Shown: positions 6,826 to 15,921, counted from the first letter of the stretch. The stretch is DNA of 47,547 bases from Candidatus Woesebacteria bacterium (GCA_030699485.1 JAUYMM010000026.1:1-47547); one strand, 5' to 3'. Notes: a model not told the origin generated them from the letters alone. Made by a program: numbers and translations.

Positions 6826-7074
6826 ATGTTAGAATACGGGAATTTATTGTTAGACGATGAAACTATTAAAAGGTTTTGTAGGGAGTGGAAAAATAAGAAA
6901 GGCCCAAAAAATATGAAGGCTTTGACTACTAAAATTGGTGACAGGATATATGTTGGTACTGAAGAACCAACTGGAAATAAATATATTGACGAACAGTTAC
7001 TATATAGTGGTGATATAATTTTGACAAACGAAATGGGAGATGATTTAAAGAAGAAAAAGAAAGTTAAAAAGTAG
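6826..7074 (+). CDS. Hypothetical 82-aa protein
   Basis: A small soluble protein with no recognised domain. It has a Trp/Lys-rich N-terminal half (FCREWKNKKGPKNMK) and a poly-Lys tail (KKKKKVKK), suggesting contact with nucleic acid. It sits between the ybaK-like gene and aspS, 2 nt after the former and 14 nt before the latter, so it is probably under the same T-box. The tail ends just before a TATTAT box for aspS. Confidence 0.65.
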   Translation: MLEYGNLLLDDETIKRFCREWKNKKGPKNMKALTTKIGDRIYVGTEEPTGNKYIDEQLLYSGDIILTNEMGDDLKKKKKVKK

Positions 7075-7088
7075 TATTATATATAGAT

Positions 7089-8474
7089 ATGCAAAGAACT
7101 TTAGTTAGTGAGTCAACAAAAAAAATAGGAGAAACAGTTACTTTAAAAGGTTGGGTAAATACTATTCGTGATCATGGAAAAATAACTTTTATAGATCTAA
7201 GGGACAGAACTGGATTTATTCAATGTGTTGGTAAAAATTTGGAGAAAGTAACTACTGAAAGTGTTGTTGAAATAACAGGTAAGGTTGTTGAAAGGCCTGA
7301 AAAATTAATAAATCCTAATATTGAGACAGGAAAAGTCGAATTACAAATTGAAAAATTAAAAATATTTTCACTAGCTAGTGAACTTCCATTGCCAATTGAT
7401 ACAGACGGTTATGATATTGATGAAAATGTAAGAAACAAGTTTAGATATCTTGATTTAAGAAGACCTAGGATGAATAAAAATATTAGAATTAGATCTAAAG
7501 TTACACAATTTTTAAGAAACTATTTAATAAACTTAGACTTTATAGAAATTGAAACCCCAATATTAACTAAAACTACTCCAGAAGGAGCAAGAGATTTTTT
7601 GGTCCCTTCAAGATTACAACAAGGAAAATTTTATGCTCTTCCACAATCTCCTCAACAATATAAACAGCTATTAATGGTTGCAGGAATGGAAAGATACTTT
7701 CAATTTGCAAGATGTTTTAGAGATGAAGATCCAAGAAGTGACAGAGCCTATGGTGAATTTACACAACTTGATATGGAAATGTCTTTTGTAGAACAGAATG
7801 ATATTTTAGATTTAACTGAAAAAATGTTTTCGAAGTTAGTCGCTGAAATTTTTCCAGAGAAACAAATTCAAAAATCCCCATGGCCCAGAATTTCACATAA
7901 TGAGGCAGTAAAAAAGTATGGAAATGATAAACCAGATTTAAGAAAAAATAAAAATGATCCAAATGAACTAGCCTTTTGTTGGATTGTTGATTTTCCACTT
8001 TTTGTCGAGCAGTCAAAGGATGATTTTTTCCATGGTTCAGGAACAGCAAAATGGGCACCATCTCATCATATGTTTACTTCTCCTCATCCTGATGACATAA
8101 AACATTTGGAAACCAACCCAGAAAAAGTCAGAGGTTTGCAACATGATATGGTTTTAAATGGTCTTGAAGTTGGTGGAGGAAGTATTAGAATAAGCGATCC
8201 AAAAATACAAGAAAAAATATTTAAACTTATTGGTTTTTCAGAAGAACAAAGAGATCAATTTAGTCACATGTTAACTGCCTTTACCTACGGCGTTCCGCCA
8301 CATGGTGGAATAGCACCGGGTCTTGACAGGTTTATGATGGCAATTTTAGGAGAGCCTTCAGTTCGTGAAGTAATGGCCTATCCAACTTCATCATCTGGTC
8401 AGACATCAGTTTTAGATGCTCCAAGCGTTGCTTCAGATGGTCAATTAAAAGAACTTGGAATTAAAGTAAAATGA
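7089..8474 (+). CDS. aspS: Aspartyl-tRNA synthetase, bacterial type lacking the GAD domain
   Basis: Charges tRNA-Asp. An N-terminal OB anticodon-binding domain (residues 1-100) precedes the class II core: motif 1 around LINLDFIEIETP, then ARDFLVPSR, QSPQQYKQLL, motif 2 RCFRDEDPRSDRAYGEFTQ and motif 3 GIAPGLDRFMM. These are bacterial AspRS signatures, yet the protein has 461 residues against about 590. The missing part is the GAD insertion between motifs 2 and 3; here a short linker around residues 275-300 leads straight into CWIVDFPLF. A TATTAT box (7075-7080) ends 8 nt before the ATG, so a second, leaderless promoter is possible in addition to the T-box transcript. Confidence 0.95.
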   Translation: MQRTLVSESTKKIGETVTLKGWVNTIRDHGKITFIDLRDRTGFIQCVGKNLEKVTTESVVEITGKVVERPEKLINPNIETGKVELQIEKLKIFSLASELPLPIDTDGYDIDENVRNKFRYLDLRRPRMNKNIRIRSKVTQFLRNYLINLDFIEIETPILTKTTPEGARDFLVPSRLQQGKFYALPQSPQQYKQLLMVAGMERYFQFARCFRDEDPRSDRAYGEFTQLDMEMSFVEQNDILDLTEKMFSKLVAEIFPEKQIQKSPWPRISHNEAVKKYGNDKPDLRKNKNDPNELAFCWIVDFPLFVEQSKDDFFHGSGTAKWAPSHHMFTSPHPDDIKHLETNPEKVRGLQHDMVLNGLEVGGGSIRISDPKIQEKIFKLIGFSEEQRDQFSHMLTAFTYGVPPHGGIAPGLDRFMMAILGEPSVREVMAYPTSSSGQTSVLDAPSVASDGQLKELGIKVK

Positions 8475-9400
8475 GACTAAAGGTAAAAAAAACTGATCTT
8501 TTGTATTTATCTCTTTTATCTTTTATTTTAGTTTCTACGACAGCAATCTCATTAAATAGTGGATTTGATAATATTGTTACATATATATATCCTTCAAAAA
8601 ATAAGGCATATTCTGATCTACCAGTTTTAAAAGATACAGCTAAATATCCTATTCTTTCTGCCCAATCTGTCATGGCGGTTGATTTAACATCAGGTGTTAC
8701 TTTATATGAGAAAGATCCAAACAAAGCACTTCTTCCTGCCTCAACAACAAAAATAGTTACTGCTTTAGTGGCACTTGATACTTATGAACCAGAACAAGTC
8801 TTAAAAGTTGGTAAGGTAGCTGTAGAAGGTCAAAAAATGGGCTTAATAACAGGAGAAGAAATTAAATTCATTGATTTATTAAATGGTCTATTAATTTATT
8901 CTGCGAATGATGCTGCAGAAGTTTTAGCCTCAAATCATCCCGGAGAGAGAGATTTATTTATTGCCTTGATGAATAAAAAAGTAAAAGATTTGGGATTAAA
9001 TAATACTCATTTCGGAAACCCAACTGGTCTTGATAACGGAGCGCAATATTCTACCACACGTGATTTAGTCGTAGTTGCCAAATATTCAATGGAAAATCCA
9101 ACTTTTGCAGAAATTGTAGGAACTAAAGAAAAAATTGTTAAAAGTGTGGATGGTAAATATACGCACAGGCTTGTTAACATTAATAAATTATTAGGAAGCG
9201 TTGATGGTGTCAAAGGAGTTAAGACTGGTTGGACTGAAAATGCAAGAGAAAATCTAGTTGTTTATGTTGAAAGAAATAATAGAAAAGTAATGACTGTGGT
9301 CCTCGGCAGTTCTGATAGATTTGGAGAAACTGAAGAATTAATTGAATGGATATACCAAAATTATATTTGGGAAAAAATTACTCCCCGTAGTAATCAGTAA
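8471..9400 (+). CDS. D-alanyl-D-alanine carboxypeptidase (PBP5/DacA family)
   Basis: Trims the terminal D-Ala of peptidoglycan stems. The three active-site motifs of peptidase family S11 are visible: SxxK as STTK (S91, K94), SxN as SAN (S144-N146) and KTG at 251-253. An N-terminal hydrophobic stretch (residues 10-28) is a signal or anchor. The 309-residue length covers the catalytic domain, and the usual C-terminal beta domain and amphipathic tail are absent. The start overlaps the aspS stop by 4 nt. Its 3' end overlaps the convergent gene 9378-10427 by 23 nt. Confidence 0.92.
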   Translation: MRLKVKKTDLLYLSLLSFILVSTTAISLNSGFDNIVTYIYPSKNKAYSDLPVLKDTAKYPILSAQSVMAVDLTSGVTLYEKDPNKALLPASTTKIVTALVALDTYEPEQVLKVGKVAVEGQKMGLITGEEIKFIDLLNGLLIYSANDAAEVLASNHPGERDLFIALMNKKVKDLGLNNTHFGNPTGLDNGAQYSTTRDLVVVAKYSMENPTFAEIVGTKEKIVKSVDGKYTHRLVNINKLLGSVDGVKGVKTGWTENARENLVVYVERNNRKVMTVVLGSSDRFGETEELIEWIYQNYIWEKITPRSNQ

Positions 9401-10427
9401 CAACTGCTGGTATATAACCTACAAAATTTTTATCTCCCTCAAAGACAAAAACAGGCTGTAAAAATTCAGTATACATACCTGCATCATAGTAAGCTAAATA
9501 AACTTTTCTAATTTTTATACTTTCACCTTCTGCAGTAGTTCCTAAAGATGCTGGATAATAATTACCTGATGAAAATTCTTGCCAAACAATATCAGCGGTT
9601 TTTATTGGATATGTTGCCATCTGCGTTTCATCAACTGGAAAATAATGATATTCTCCTGCAACAACTTCCTTACCTCTTTCTTTAACACCACTTACCATGA
9701 ACCAGACATTTCCTTTTCCTGTTGTTTGAGTAACAGTTGGGAGATTATCGTAATTTTTTCTAAATAAGTCGACACGAATTATATTTGCATCTGATAATGA
9801 ATTGGCTGGTATAAAATCACCTGATTCTGTTTTTAAATAATTATGTTCAAACCTGCCTCCTTCTAAATCGTCAGGATATAAATTTGCACCTGAAAGAAGC
9901 GATTTAATACTATTTCTAGCAATTTCCGGAAGAGGTGGTTTAACAGAAATTGGAGATGGGTCAACATTTAAATCATAACTAAGTGAAAATGATCCTGTAA
10001 TAATATTTGTTTCCATGGTTGATGGAGAAGTTTTGTGATAAAACTTGTATAAAGATTCTGTTAATTGTTGAGCTTCAATATTAAAACCCAATCTATTTGC
10101 CCTGTCTTGTGCAAAATCAAGAGAGAGAAGGTTTGAAGGTTGTTTTGGCATGAAAAAAACCTTTAATTGATCAGGGAATTGTGGTAATCCACCCTCAGCA
10201 GTTTCTAAAGAAAAGTTTAACACTGGCTTTTGTTTTTCTGGAAATGGCAATGTAGTTAATTTCCCAAAAGAAACAGTTGGAGGGACAGGTGGTGGTGGAA
10301 ATACTTTTTTATAAATAACTATTCCAGTTAAAATAATTCCACGAAGGATAATAAATATAATTATAGAATATATAAAATAACGAATCCCTTTTCTAGATAT
10401 TATTGAAGCTTCAGTCAATGTTGTCAT
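9378..10427 (-). CDS. Membrane-anchored exported protein of unknown function
   Basis: A 349-residue protein with one N-terminal membrane helix (residues about 18-40, YFIYSIIIFIILRGIILTG), then a Pro-rich spacer KVFPPPPVPP and a large extracytoplasmic domain rich in beta-type sequence. No family is recognised. It is divergent from gltX, with a shared, very short promoter segment, and converges on the carboxypeptidase gene. An envelope role is inferred only from topology. Confidence 0.75.
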   Translation of the reverse strand: MTTLTEASIISRKGIRYFIYSIIIFIILRGIILTGIVIYKKVFPPPPVPPTVSFGKLTTLPFPEKQKPVLNFSLETAEGGLPQFPDQLKVFFMPKQPSNLLSLDFAQDRANRLGFNIEAQQLTESLYKFYHKTSPSTMETNIITGSFSLSYDLNVDPSPISVKPPLPEIARNSIKSLLSGANLYPDDLEGGRFEHNYLKTESGDFIPANSLSDANIIRVDLFRKNYDNLPTVTQTTGKGNVWFMVSGVKERGKEVVAGEYHYFPVDETQMATYPIKTADIVWQEFSSGNYYPASLGTTAEGESIKIRKVYLAYYDAGMYTEFLQPVFVFEGDKNFVGYIPAVVTDYYGE

Positions 10428-10429
10428 GA

Positions 10430-10435
10430 TATAAT
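10430..10435 (+). promoter_or_regulatory. -10 box of gltX
   Basis: A perfect TATAAT ends 10 nt before the gltX ATG, so the transcript would start only a few bases before the start codon. No clear -35 box was seen. It lies 3 nt upstream of the divergent ATG at 10427. Confidence 0.5.
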
Positions 10436-10445
10436 TAATATTACC

Positions 10446-11732
10446 ATGAGAACTCGATTTGCTCCAAGCCCAACAGGATTTTTACATATAGGTAGTCTAC
10501 GGACTGCACTTTATGCTTATCTATTAGCTAAAAATAAAAAAGGTGATTTTATATTACGTATTGAAGATACCGATCAAAAAAGAGAGGTAGAAGGATCAGT
10601 TGATGCAATTTGTGATACTTTAAAGAAATTTGGAATTGAATGGAATGAATATTACGTGCAGAGTATTCGGCACAAAAGTGGAATATATAAAAAAGCAGCC
10701 GAGAAATTAATTTTAAATGGCCATGCCTTTTATTGTCAGTGTAAACCTAAAAATGCAAAAATAGAAGGTTTCTCAAATATTTTACGTGACCCATGTAGAA
10801 ATCTTGAACTTACATCAGGTGCAATTAAACTTAGGGTACCAGATAACAAAATAGTTAAATACAAAGATTTTGTACACAAAAAAGAAATTTCTTGGAATAC
10901 AGACACCATATATGATGCAACTTTACTAAAATCAGATGGTTTTCCCACATATCATTTAGCAGCTATGACTGATGATATTGAGATGAAGATAACTCATATT
11001 TTAAGAGGTCATGATTGGCTTCCATCTACTCCTGTGCATCTTTTAGTATTTGAATATCTTGGAGGAAAAACACCTGAGATTGGGCATCTAACGGATATAA
11101 TGTCTGCTGAAACTGGAAAAAAACTATCTAAGAGAAGAGATTCAGTTTTTGTAGAAAACTTTCTTGAGGAAGGATATTTACCCGAAGCGTTACTTAATTT
11201 TATTCTTCTTTTGGGCTGGGCTCCAAAGGACAATAGAGAATTATATTCATTAGAAGAAATGGTTACACATTTTGATATTAATGGTTTTCAAGATGCAAAC
11301 CCAAGATTTTTTAGAGAAAAGTTAGATTGGTTTAATGGTCAGTATATTCGTAAATTATCAATTGATTCTTTATTGGAAAAATTAAAATTAGACAAGACTG
11401 CAAAAAATAAAGCTATTGTTAAATTACTACAAGACCGAATAGAAAAGCTTTCAGATTTTAACTCACTTGCTAAATTTTTCTTTGATAGACCAAAAGTTGA
11501 CACAAAGCTATTTGGAGAAAAATACAAAGAACATCTCAAAAAAGCAATCGAAGGTATTAAAAGTAATAGAGACTTAATGGAAGTGGTAAAAGAAAATGAT
11601 TTTAAAACAGGAAATTTTTTCATGAGTTTAAGAATTGCAGTAACTGGCATGAAATTTACCCCACCCATAAATGAATCGATAGAAATATTAGGAAAGGAAG
11701 AAACAATAGTAAGACTAAAAAGTTTAATATAA
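10446..11732 (+). CDS. gltX: Glutamyl-tRNA synthetase
   Basis: Charges tRNA-Glu and, where no GlnRS exists, tRNA-Gln for later amidation. Class I signatures are at the N-terminus: RFAPSPTGFLHIGSLRTAL with the HIGH-type HIGS, then LRIEDTD, and the KMSKS-type KLSKRRDS near residue 225. The length of 428 residues is shorter than the usual 465-490, the reduction falling in the C-terminal anticodon-binding region. Both tRNA-Gln and tRNA-Glu occur in this window and no GlnRS is seen. This fits a GluRS plus amidotransferase route, though GatCAB lies outside the window. Confidence 0.94.
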   Translation: MRTRFAPSPTGFLHIGSLRTALYAYLLAKNKKGDFILRIEDTDQKREVEGSVDAICDTLKKFGIEWNEYYVQSIRHKSGIYKKAAEKLILNGHAFYCQCKPKNAKIEGFSNILRDPCRNLELTSGAIKLRVPDNKIVKYKDFVHKKEISWNTDTIYDATLLKSDGFPTYHLAAMTDDIEMKITHILRGHDWLPSTPVHLLVFEYLGGKTPEIGHLTDIMSAETGKKLSKRRDSVFVENFLEEGYLPEALLNFILLLGWAPKDNRELYSLEEMVTHFDINGFQDANPRFFREKLDWFNGQYIRKLSIDSLLEKLKLDKTAKNKAIVKLLQDRIEKLSDFNSLAKFFFDRPKVDTKLFGEKYKEHLKKAIEGIKSNRDLMEVVKENDFKTGNFFMSLRIAVTGMKFTPPINESIEILGKEETIVRLKSLI

Positions 11733-12664
11733 TGCAAAAGACTGCCAATAGTAATTTTCGAGATTTATTAAAGTTAAAAAGTATTGAAACAAAGCTTCAC
11801 TTTGAAAAAAAATATCCTCATGCCCACAAATATTTTCTAGAAAAAGGTTTGGAGTTAGGTAAATTAAGACAACATAGTGCCAAATTAATTTCTGCTGGTG
11901 CTTTAACTGGAACACTTTTGCTTTCTCCACCCACGGGAGTGGGGCAATTACCTACATCAACAGAAATTGTAAGAGATATAAGTGAGCTTGGAAATAAAGA
12001 AGGTAATGAACTTCCACAAAAAGAATTGATAGAAAGTTTAAAAGTTATGTTACCAAGTGAAGTTAGGCCTCTAGCTCGTGATGAAGAAAAGAGATTAGAA
12101 CAAATGATAAAAGACATGACTAGTATACCTGCAAAAGCAGCACTTGAAGGGGAACATTTAAATACCAGTTATGGTTATATTGGAGCAGAACAACATTTAA
12201 AAAGATATCCAGGTGACATTTTAGAAAATCATGGACCATATTATAAAGAGGGCATGGCTCCAGGTCTTGGTGCGTGGGGATATTTTAGTAAATCAAAAGC
12301 TGATTTGACTCTCAATTTGATTGAAAATGAAAAATGGTATGCAGTTGTTCAAACTTTATATCTTTCCGATTGGTCTGAGCGTCAACCATATCTTAAGAAT
12401 TGGTATAAATATAGAAAAGTAATGATTGTTAATACTAAAAATGGTAATGCAGTAGTTGCTGCAATTGCAGATAGTGGACCTGCTGCTTTTACTGGAAAAC
12501 ATTTTGGAGGTAGCCCTGAAGTGATGGAGTACCTCGGCGGGGCTAGATATAAAAAAGGTGCCGTACTTCTTTTCTTTGTTGACGATCCAGAAAATACTAT
12601 CAAACTTGGTCCTGTAAAGTATAATAAATTAAACGCAACTGAAGGGAGTCTAATACAAATATGA
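11732..12664 (+). CDS. Exported protein with RlpA-like double-psi barrel domain
   Basis: A 310-residue protein with a charged N-terminus, one hydrophobic segment (about residues 54-67, ISAGALTGTLLLSPP) and a C-terminal domain from about residue 220. In that domain KVMIVNTKNGNAVVAAIADS-GPA followed by GSPEVMEYLGG resembles the double-psi beta-barrel of RlpA-type wall proteins (NLxNGRxVxVxVxDRGP). The usual catalytic Asp pattern is not exact, so activity is uncertain. It starts 1 nt inside the gltX stop. A CCCAC/GTGGG palindrome lies in frame at 11930-11943, beside the hydrophobic segment. Confidence 0.6.
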   Translation: MQKTANSNFRDLLKLKSIETKLHFEKKYPHAHKYFLEKGLELGKLRQHSAKLISAGALTGTLLLSPPTGVGQLPTSTEIVRDISELGNKEGNELPQKELIESLKVMLPSEVRPLARDEEKRLEQMIKDMTSIPAKAALEGEHLNTSYGYIGAEQHLKRYPGDILENHGPYYKEGMAPGLGAWGYFSKSKADLTLNLIENEKWYAVVQTLYLSDWSERQPYLKNWYKYRKVMIVNTKNGNAVVAAIADSGPAAFTGKHFGGSPEVMEYLGGARYKKGAVLLFFVDDPENTIKLGPVKYNKLNATEGSLIQI

Positions 12665-12966
12665 GTATCTTATTCTACGATCATTTAGTTGTTATCAAAG
12701 GTCTTGATAAAAAGATCAAAAAATATACATCATCAAATGATGAGATGCAGGAACTTTGGTTTTACGTTGAAGAATTAATTCATCATAGAGTTTTGGATTG
12801 TTGTCTTGGTAATTTACCCCAAGAACACCATCATGAATTTTTAGAAATGTTCCATAATCATCCACATGACACGGGTTTACTAGGTTATCTAAATGAAAAA
12901 ATAGGAAAAGATGTTGAAAAACTTATAAAGGCAGAAATGAAAAAATTATCAAATGAACTTCAGTAA
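12661..12966 (+). CDS. Hypothetical His-rich 101-aa protein
   Basis: A predicted all-helical protein, overlapping the preceding stop by 4 nt. It has a His-rich centre (LPQEHHHEFLEMFHNHPHD, residues 56-74) and an acidic/basic coiled C-terminus. The histidines could bind metal, but no family is recognised. It is probably co-translated with its neighbours on both sides. Confidence 0.65.
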   Translation: MSILFYDHLVVIKGLDKKIKKYTSSNDEMQELWFYVEELIHHRVLDCCLGNLPQEHHHEFLEMFHNHPHDTGLLGYLNEKIGKDVEKLIKAEMKKLSNELQ

Positions 12967-13213
12967 TTATGGAGGCCTAATCTGGACAAATCATGCGCTT
13001 TCAAAGCTCACTGAAAGGGGAATTAAACAGGGTGACGCTTGGGCTGTTTGGAATCGTCCAGAACAAAGTAGATATTCAAAAACCCAAGGAGCTTGGATTT
13101 ATTACAAAACTTGGGGGGACACCAGAATAGAAGTTGTGGCAAAACAGGATATTAACAAAAAATGGATAATACTTTCTGTTTGGAGTAAACAAGTTCTTGT
13201 TAAACAAAAGTAA
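12953..13213 (+). CDS. DUF4258-like small protein
   Basis: An 86-residue protein starting inside the previous gene (14-nt overlap). The N-terminal WTNHALSKLTERGI and the following Trp-containing strands match the pattern of DUF4258-type proteins, which often sit in toxin or mobile contexts. There is no partner antitoxin, so a toxin role is not supported. The gene end overlaps the convergent helicase gene by 14 nt. Confidence 0.6.
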   Translation: MNFSNYGGLIWTNHALSKLTERGIKQGDAWAVWNRPEQSRYSKTQGAWIYYKTWGDTRIEVVAKQDINKKWIILSVWSKQVLVKQK

Positions 13214-14423
13214 TTGCAGTGCCTGTTTTGTCTGCTCTTCCAGTTCTTCCGATTCTATGAATATATGTATCATAACTTTCTGGTGCTTCATAGTTTATGA
13301 CATGGCTGACATTTGGTATATCAAGTCCACGAGAGGCTACATCAGTTGCAATTAAGATGTTTATGTTTGTTCTTTTGAATTTATCAAGGGTCTTTAGCCT
13401 TTGGCTTTGTCTTTTGTTACCATGAATGGCATCAGCTCTAAAACCTCTCATTACAAGTTCATCAGAAAGTTTTTGTACACCATGTTTGGTTCTGGCAAAG
13501 ATCAAAACTTTATCAAATTCCTCTCTATTTAAAAGATCATGAAGTTGTTCAATTTTTTTGTGTGGGCTATCAATCCTTACTACTTCTTGTTTAACATTGA
13601 CTGCAGTTTCTCTAGTTTTAACAGAAATTGTTACAGGATTATTTACAAAAGCGTTTAAAACACCTCTAACTTTTCCATCAATTGTAGCTGAGAAAAATAG
13701 TGATTGCCGTTCTTTTGGAAGTAGTGAAATCATATACTCTATATCTTTAAGAAATCCAATATCAACCATATGATCTGCTTCATCAAGAACAACTGATTTA
13801 CAATCACCTAAGTATAAAGTTCTTGAATCTACATGATCTAAAAGTCTTCCAGGTGTTCCAATTATAAAACTGGGATTTCTTCTTAATTCTTGTTTTTGTC
13901 TATTAATATTTTCTCCACCAATACAAAGTGCTGAATAAATATTTAATCCTTTTGAAAAAAGATAAAATTCATCTCTAATTTGACTTGCAAGCTCACGGGT
14001 AGGAGCCACTATTAAAACTTTTTCATTCCTGTTTTTAATTACTTTATCTAAAAGTGGGATTAAAAAGGCTGCTGTTTTTCCAGTACCAGTGTTAGCAATA
14101 CCAATTAAATCTCGTCCATTTAAAATTTCTGGGATTGATTGGTCTTGAATTGGTGTAGTTGCACCATAATTTCTATCTAATACATTTTGTTTTAATTTAG
14201 AATCAATATTAAAATCAGAAAAAGAATGTTTTGAAACATAAATTTCTGGGGTAACATTGATATTTTCATTATTTTGAGCATTTATTACATTTGTTGGATC
14301 AAAAGATCTGACAACTCTGCCACCTCTTTGTCCAAATCTATTTCCCAAAGCACGAAAATTAGTGCCCGAGCGAGAACCGCCACGACCACCACCACGAAAA
14401 CTTCTGTTAAACTTTTTATACAT
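13200..14423 (-). CDS. DEAD-box RNA helicase with RGG-rich N-terminus
   Basis: An ATP-dependent RNA helicase of the RhlE/CsdA type, likely in RNA unwinding and ribosome assembly. Motifs in order: Q motif TTPIQDQSIP, motif I ANTGTGKTAA, Ia PTRELASQ, Ib GTPGRLLDH, II DEADHM, III SATI, V ATDVASRGLDIP and VI HRIGRTGRADK. The 407-residue protein ends right after motif VI without the usual basic tail. Instead the first 45 residues are Arg/Gly-rich (RGGGRGGSRSG, RGGRVVRSF), so the RNA-binding tail seems to have moved to the N-terminus. The gene is convergent with the DUF4258-like gene. Confidence 0.93.
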   Translation of the reverse strand: MYKKFNRSFRGGGRGGSRSGTNFRALGNRFGQRGGRVVRSFDPTNVINAQNNENINVTPEIYVSKHSFSDFNIDSKLKQNVLDRNYGATTPIQDQSIPEILNGRDLIGIANTGTGKTAAFLIPLLDKVIKNRNEKVLIVAPTRELASQIRDEFYLFSKGLNIYSALCIGGENINRQKQELRRNPSFIIGTPGRLLDHVDSRTLYLGDCKSVVLDEADHMVDIGFLKDIEYMISLLPKERQSLFFSATIDGKVRGVLNAFVNNPVTISVKTRETAVNVKQEVVRIDSPHKKIEQLHDLLNREEFDKVLIFARTKHGVQKLSDELVMRGFRADAIHGNKRQSQRLKTLDKFKRTNINILIATDVASRGLDIPNVSHVINYEAPESYDTYIHRIGRTGRADKTGTAITFV

Positions 14424-14486
14424 TTTATTAAAAGAAAGATTGGAGAAACCCTGAAGTAAAATTAATAATTACAACTAGTCTCTCAC

Positions 14487-14517
14487 ATATCGGCTAGCCG
14501 ATATTTCATATCGATAT
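14487..14517. repeat. Paired ATATCG palindromes
   Basis: ATATCGGCTAGCCGATAT (14487-14504) is a perfect 18-bp palindrome. A second palindrome, ATATCGATAT (14508-14517), follows. They lie between the helicase and GIY-YIG genes and overlap the last codons of the latter. Either a dimeric protein site or a transcript-end hairpin would fit; there is no strong T run beside it. Confidence 0.55.
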
Positions 14518-14757
14518 TGAGATTATAACTTCCTTTTGTCCTTTTGTCAATTTTTTAATTTTAGCCTCTCTTTTTAATGCCTCGCTTCTTGTTTGATAAT
14601 TTTTAGTATGGACTAATTTAAAGCTATCAAAGACCTTCATGTATTTAGCAGATCTTTTTCCTTTCTCACGGTGTTCTTTTAATCGTTTTTCCAAATTATT
14701 GCTAATCCCCGTATATAAAGTGTTTTTGGAAGTTCGTAATATATAAACTGTATACAT
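14506..14757 (-). CDS. GIY-YIG nuclease domain protein (YhbQ/UPF0213-like)
   Basis: An 83-residue single-domain GIY-YIG endonuclease-like protein. It begins MYTVYILRT and continues LYTGISNNLEKRLKEH, which gives the paired tyrosines, the glycine and the catalytic Arg region; then AKYMKVFDSFKLVH and EALKREAKIKKL. Small proteins of this kind are common in bacteria, with poorly defined DNA-repair or mobility roles. Its start overlaps the dus stop by 1 nt (TAATG). Confidence 0.88.
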   Translation of the reverse strand: MYTVYILRTSKNTLYTGISNNLEKRLKEHREKGKRSAKYMKVFDSFKLVHTKNYQTRSEALKREAKIKKLTKGQKEVIISISI

Positions 14758-15725
14758 TATTTAAGTAGTTTTAATGCTTCTTCTATAGATTTTGTTTCCA
14801 TAAGTTTAGATCTTAATTTATTTGCTCCGTTAAAGTTATTAATATACATTTTAAAGAATTTTTTCACAGTTTCATAACTGGTTACTTTATCGTTTGAATA
14901 TCCACTATCACATAATTTTAGATGTTTAATTAATATTTTTTTTGATTCTTCAAACGAATGTTCTTTGACTTTTTTTTCAAATACCCAAGGGTTTGAAAAT
15001 ATTCCTCGACCTATCATTATTCCATCAACATGAGACTCCTTAACCCTTTTTAGAGCCTCTTTATAGCTTTTTACGTCTCCATTGCCTATGATAATTGTAC
15101 TAGGTGAAATATCATCCTTAATCTTTACAGCTTTTTCAATTTCTTTCCAGTTTGCAGGTATATCTGACATTTGTTTAGAAGTTCTACCATGAACAGTTAA
15201 TGCATCTATTTTTTGTTCGAGTAAAAAAGTAATCCATTCTTCTGTTACTACTTCTTTGAATCCAATTCTAGTTTTCACACTAATGGGTAACTTTTTTGAT
15301 CCTTTTTTTGTAGCTTCAATTATTTCTTTTGCAAGTGGATGATTGTTAATTAAAGCAGAGCAAGCTCCAATTTTAACAACTGCACGATCAGGGCAACCCA
15401 TATTAATATCAATTCCATCAAAACCAAGTTTTTCAATTAGTTTTGCAGTTTTATAATAATTTTCAGGTTTTAGTCCCCAAATTTGAGCTACAATTGGTTT
15501 TTGTTCTTTACTAAATTTAAATCTAGGTATAGTTTTTTCCAAACCCAATGAATTTAGGGCTTCTACATTTGTAAATTCAGTGAACAATACATCAGGTTTT
15601 GGTAAATAGTTTGCAACAATTTCTCTAAAAATATAATCAGTCACCCCTTCCATTGGAGCAAGAACAGTAAATGGCCTTGGTAGTTTTCGCCAAAAATTGG
15701 TGGTATTAATTGTTTTAATACTCAT
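14757..15725 (-). CDS. dus: tRNA-dihydrouridine synthase
   Basis: An FMN- and NADPH-dependent enzyme that reduces uridines in the tRNA D loop. The TIM-barrel motifs are clear: VLAPMEGVTDYIFRE near residue 20, DINMGCPDRAVVKIGACSAL with the catalytic Cys, ISVKTRIGF, LTVHGRTSKQMS and IGNGDVKSYKEA. The motif set is nearest DusB-like proteins. The 322-residue length is normal. The start overlaps the upstream 68-aa gene by 11 nt and the stop touches the GIY-YIG gene, so the three form one leftward operon. Confidence 0.93.
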   Translation of the reverse strand: MSIKTINTTNFWRKLPRPFTVLAPMEGVTDYIFREIVANYLPKPDVLFTEFTNVEALNSLGLEKTIPRFKFSKEQKPIVAQIWGLKPENYYKTAKLIEKLGFDGIDINMGCPDRAVVKIGACSALINNHPLAKEIIEATKKGSKKLPISVKTRIGFKEVVTEEWITFLLEQKIDALTVHGRTSKQMSDIPANWKEIEKAVKIKDDISPSTIIIGNGDVKSYKEALKRVKESHVDGIMIGRGIFSNPWVFEKKVKEHSFEESKKILIKHLKLCDSGYSNDKVTSYETVKKFFKMYINNFNGANKLRSKLMETKSIEEALKLLK

Positions 15726-15921
15726 TTAAAAGTTTTTCATCTATAGCGTTTTTTATTTTTTTTATGGCTACACAACCTTCACACATTGATCTCACTAAAT
15801 CGTCGAACCCTCTTTCTTCTCTTCCAGTAATTATCGTTGCACGATTTATATCTGCTTGAAAGCTATCGCGATTCTGCAATGCTTTAAAAATTATACAATC
15901 TTTTTCACAGCTTCTTTCCAT
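15715..15921 (-). CDS. Hypothetical 68-aa Cys-containing protein
   Basis: A small protein with CEKDC near the N-terminus and CEGC in the second half, so a bound metal or disulfide is possible. It overlaps the dus start by 11 nt. A 31-codon ORF (MVRKIYTDVFTVDG..., 15891-15986, minus strand) overlaps its beginning in another frame and may be an upstream coupling ORF or chance. No function is assigned. Confidence 0.55.
   Translation of the reverse strand: MERSCEKDCIIFKALQNRDSFQADINRATIITGREERGFDDLVRSMCEGCVAIKKIKNAIDEKLLNEY

Noticed and set aside
7759..8061. A leftward 100-codon ORF inside aspS
   Set aside because: Antisense shadow of conserved AspRS codons, with no start signal.
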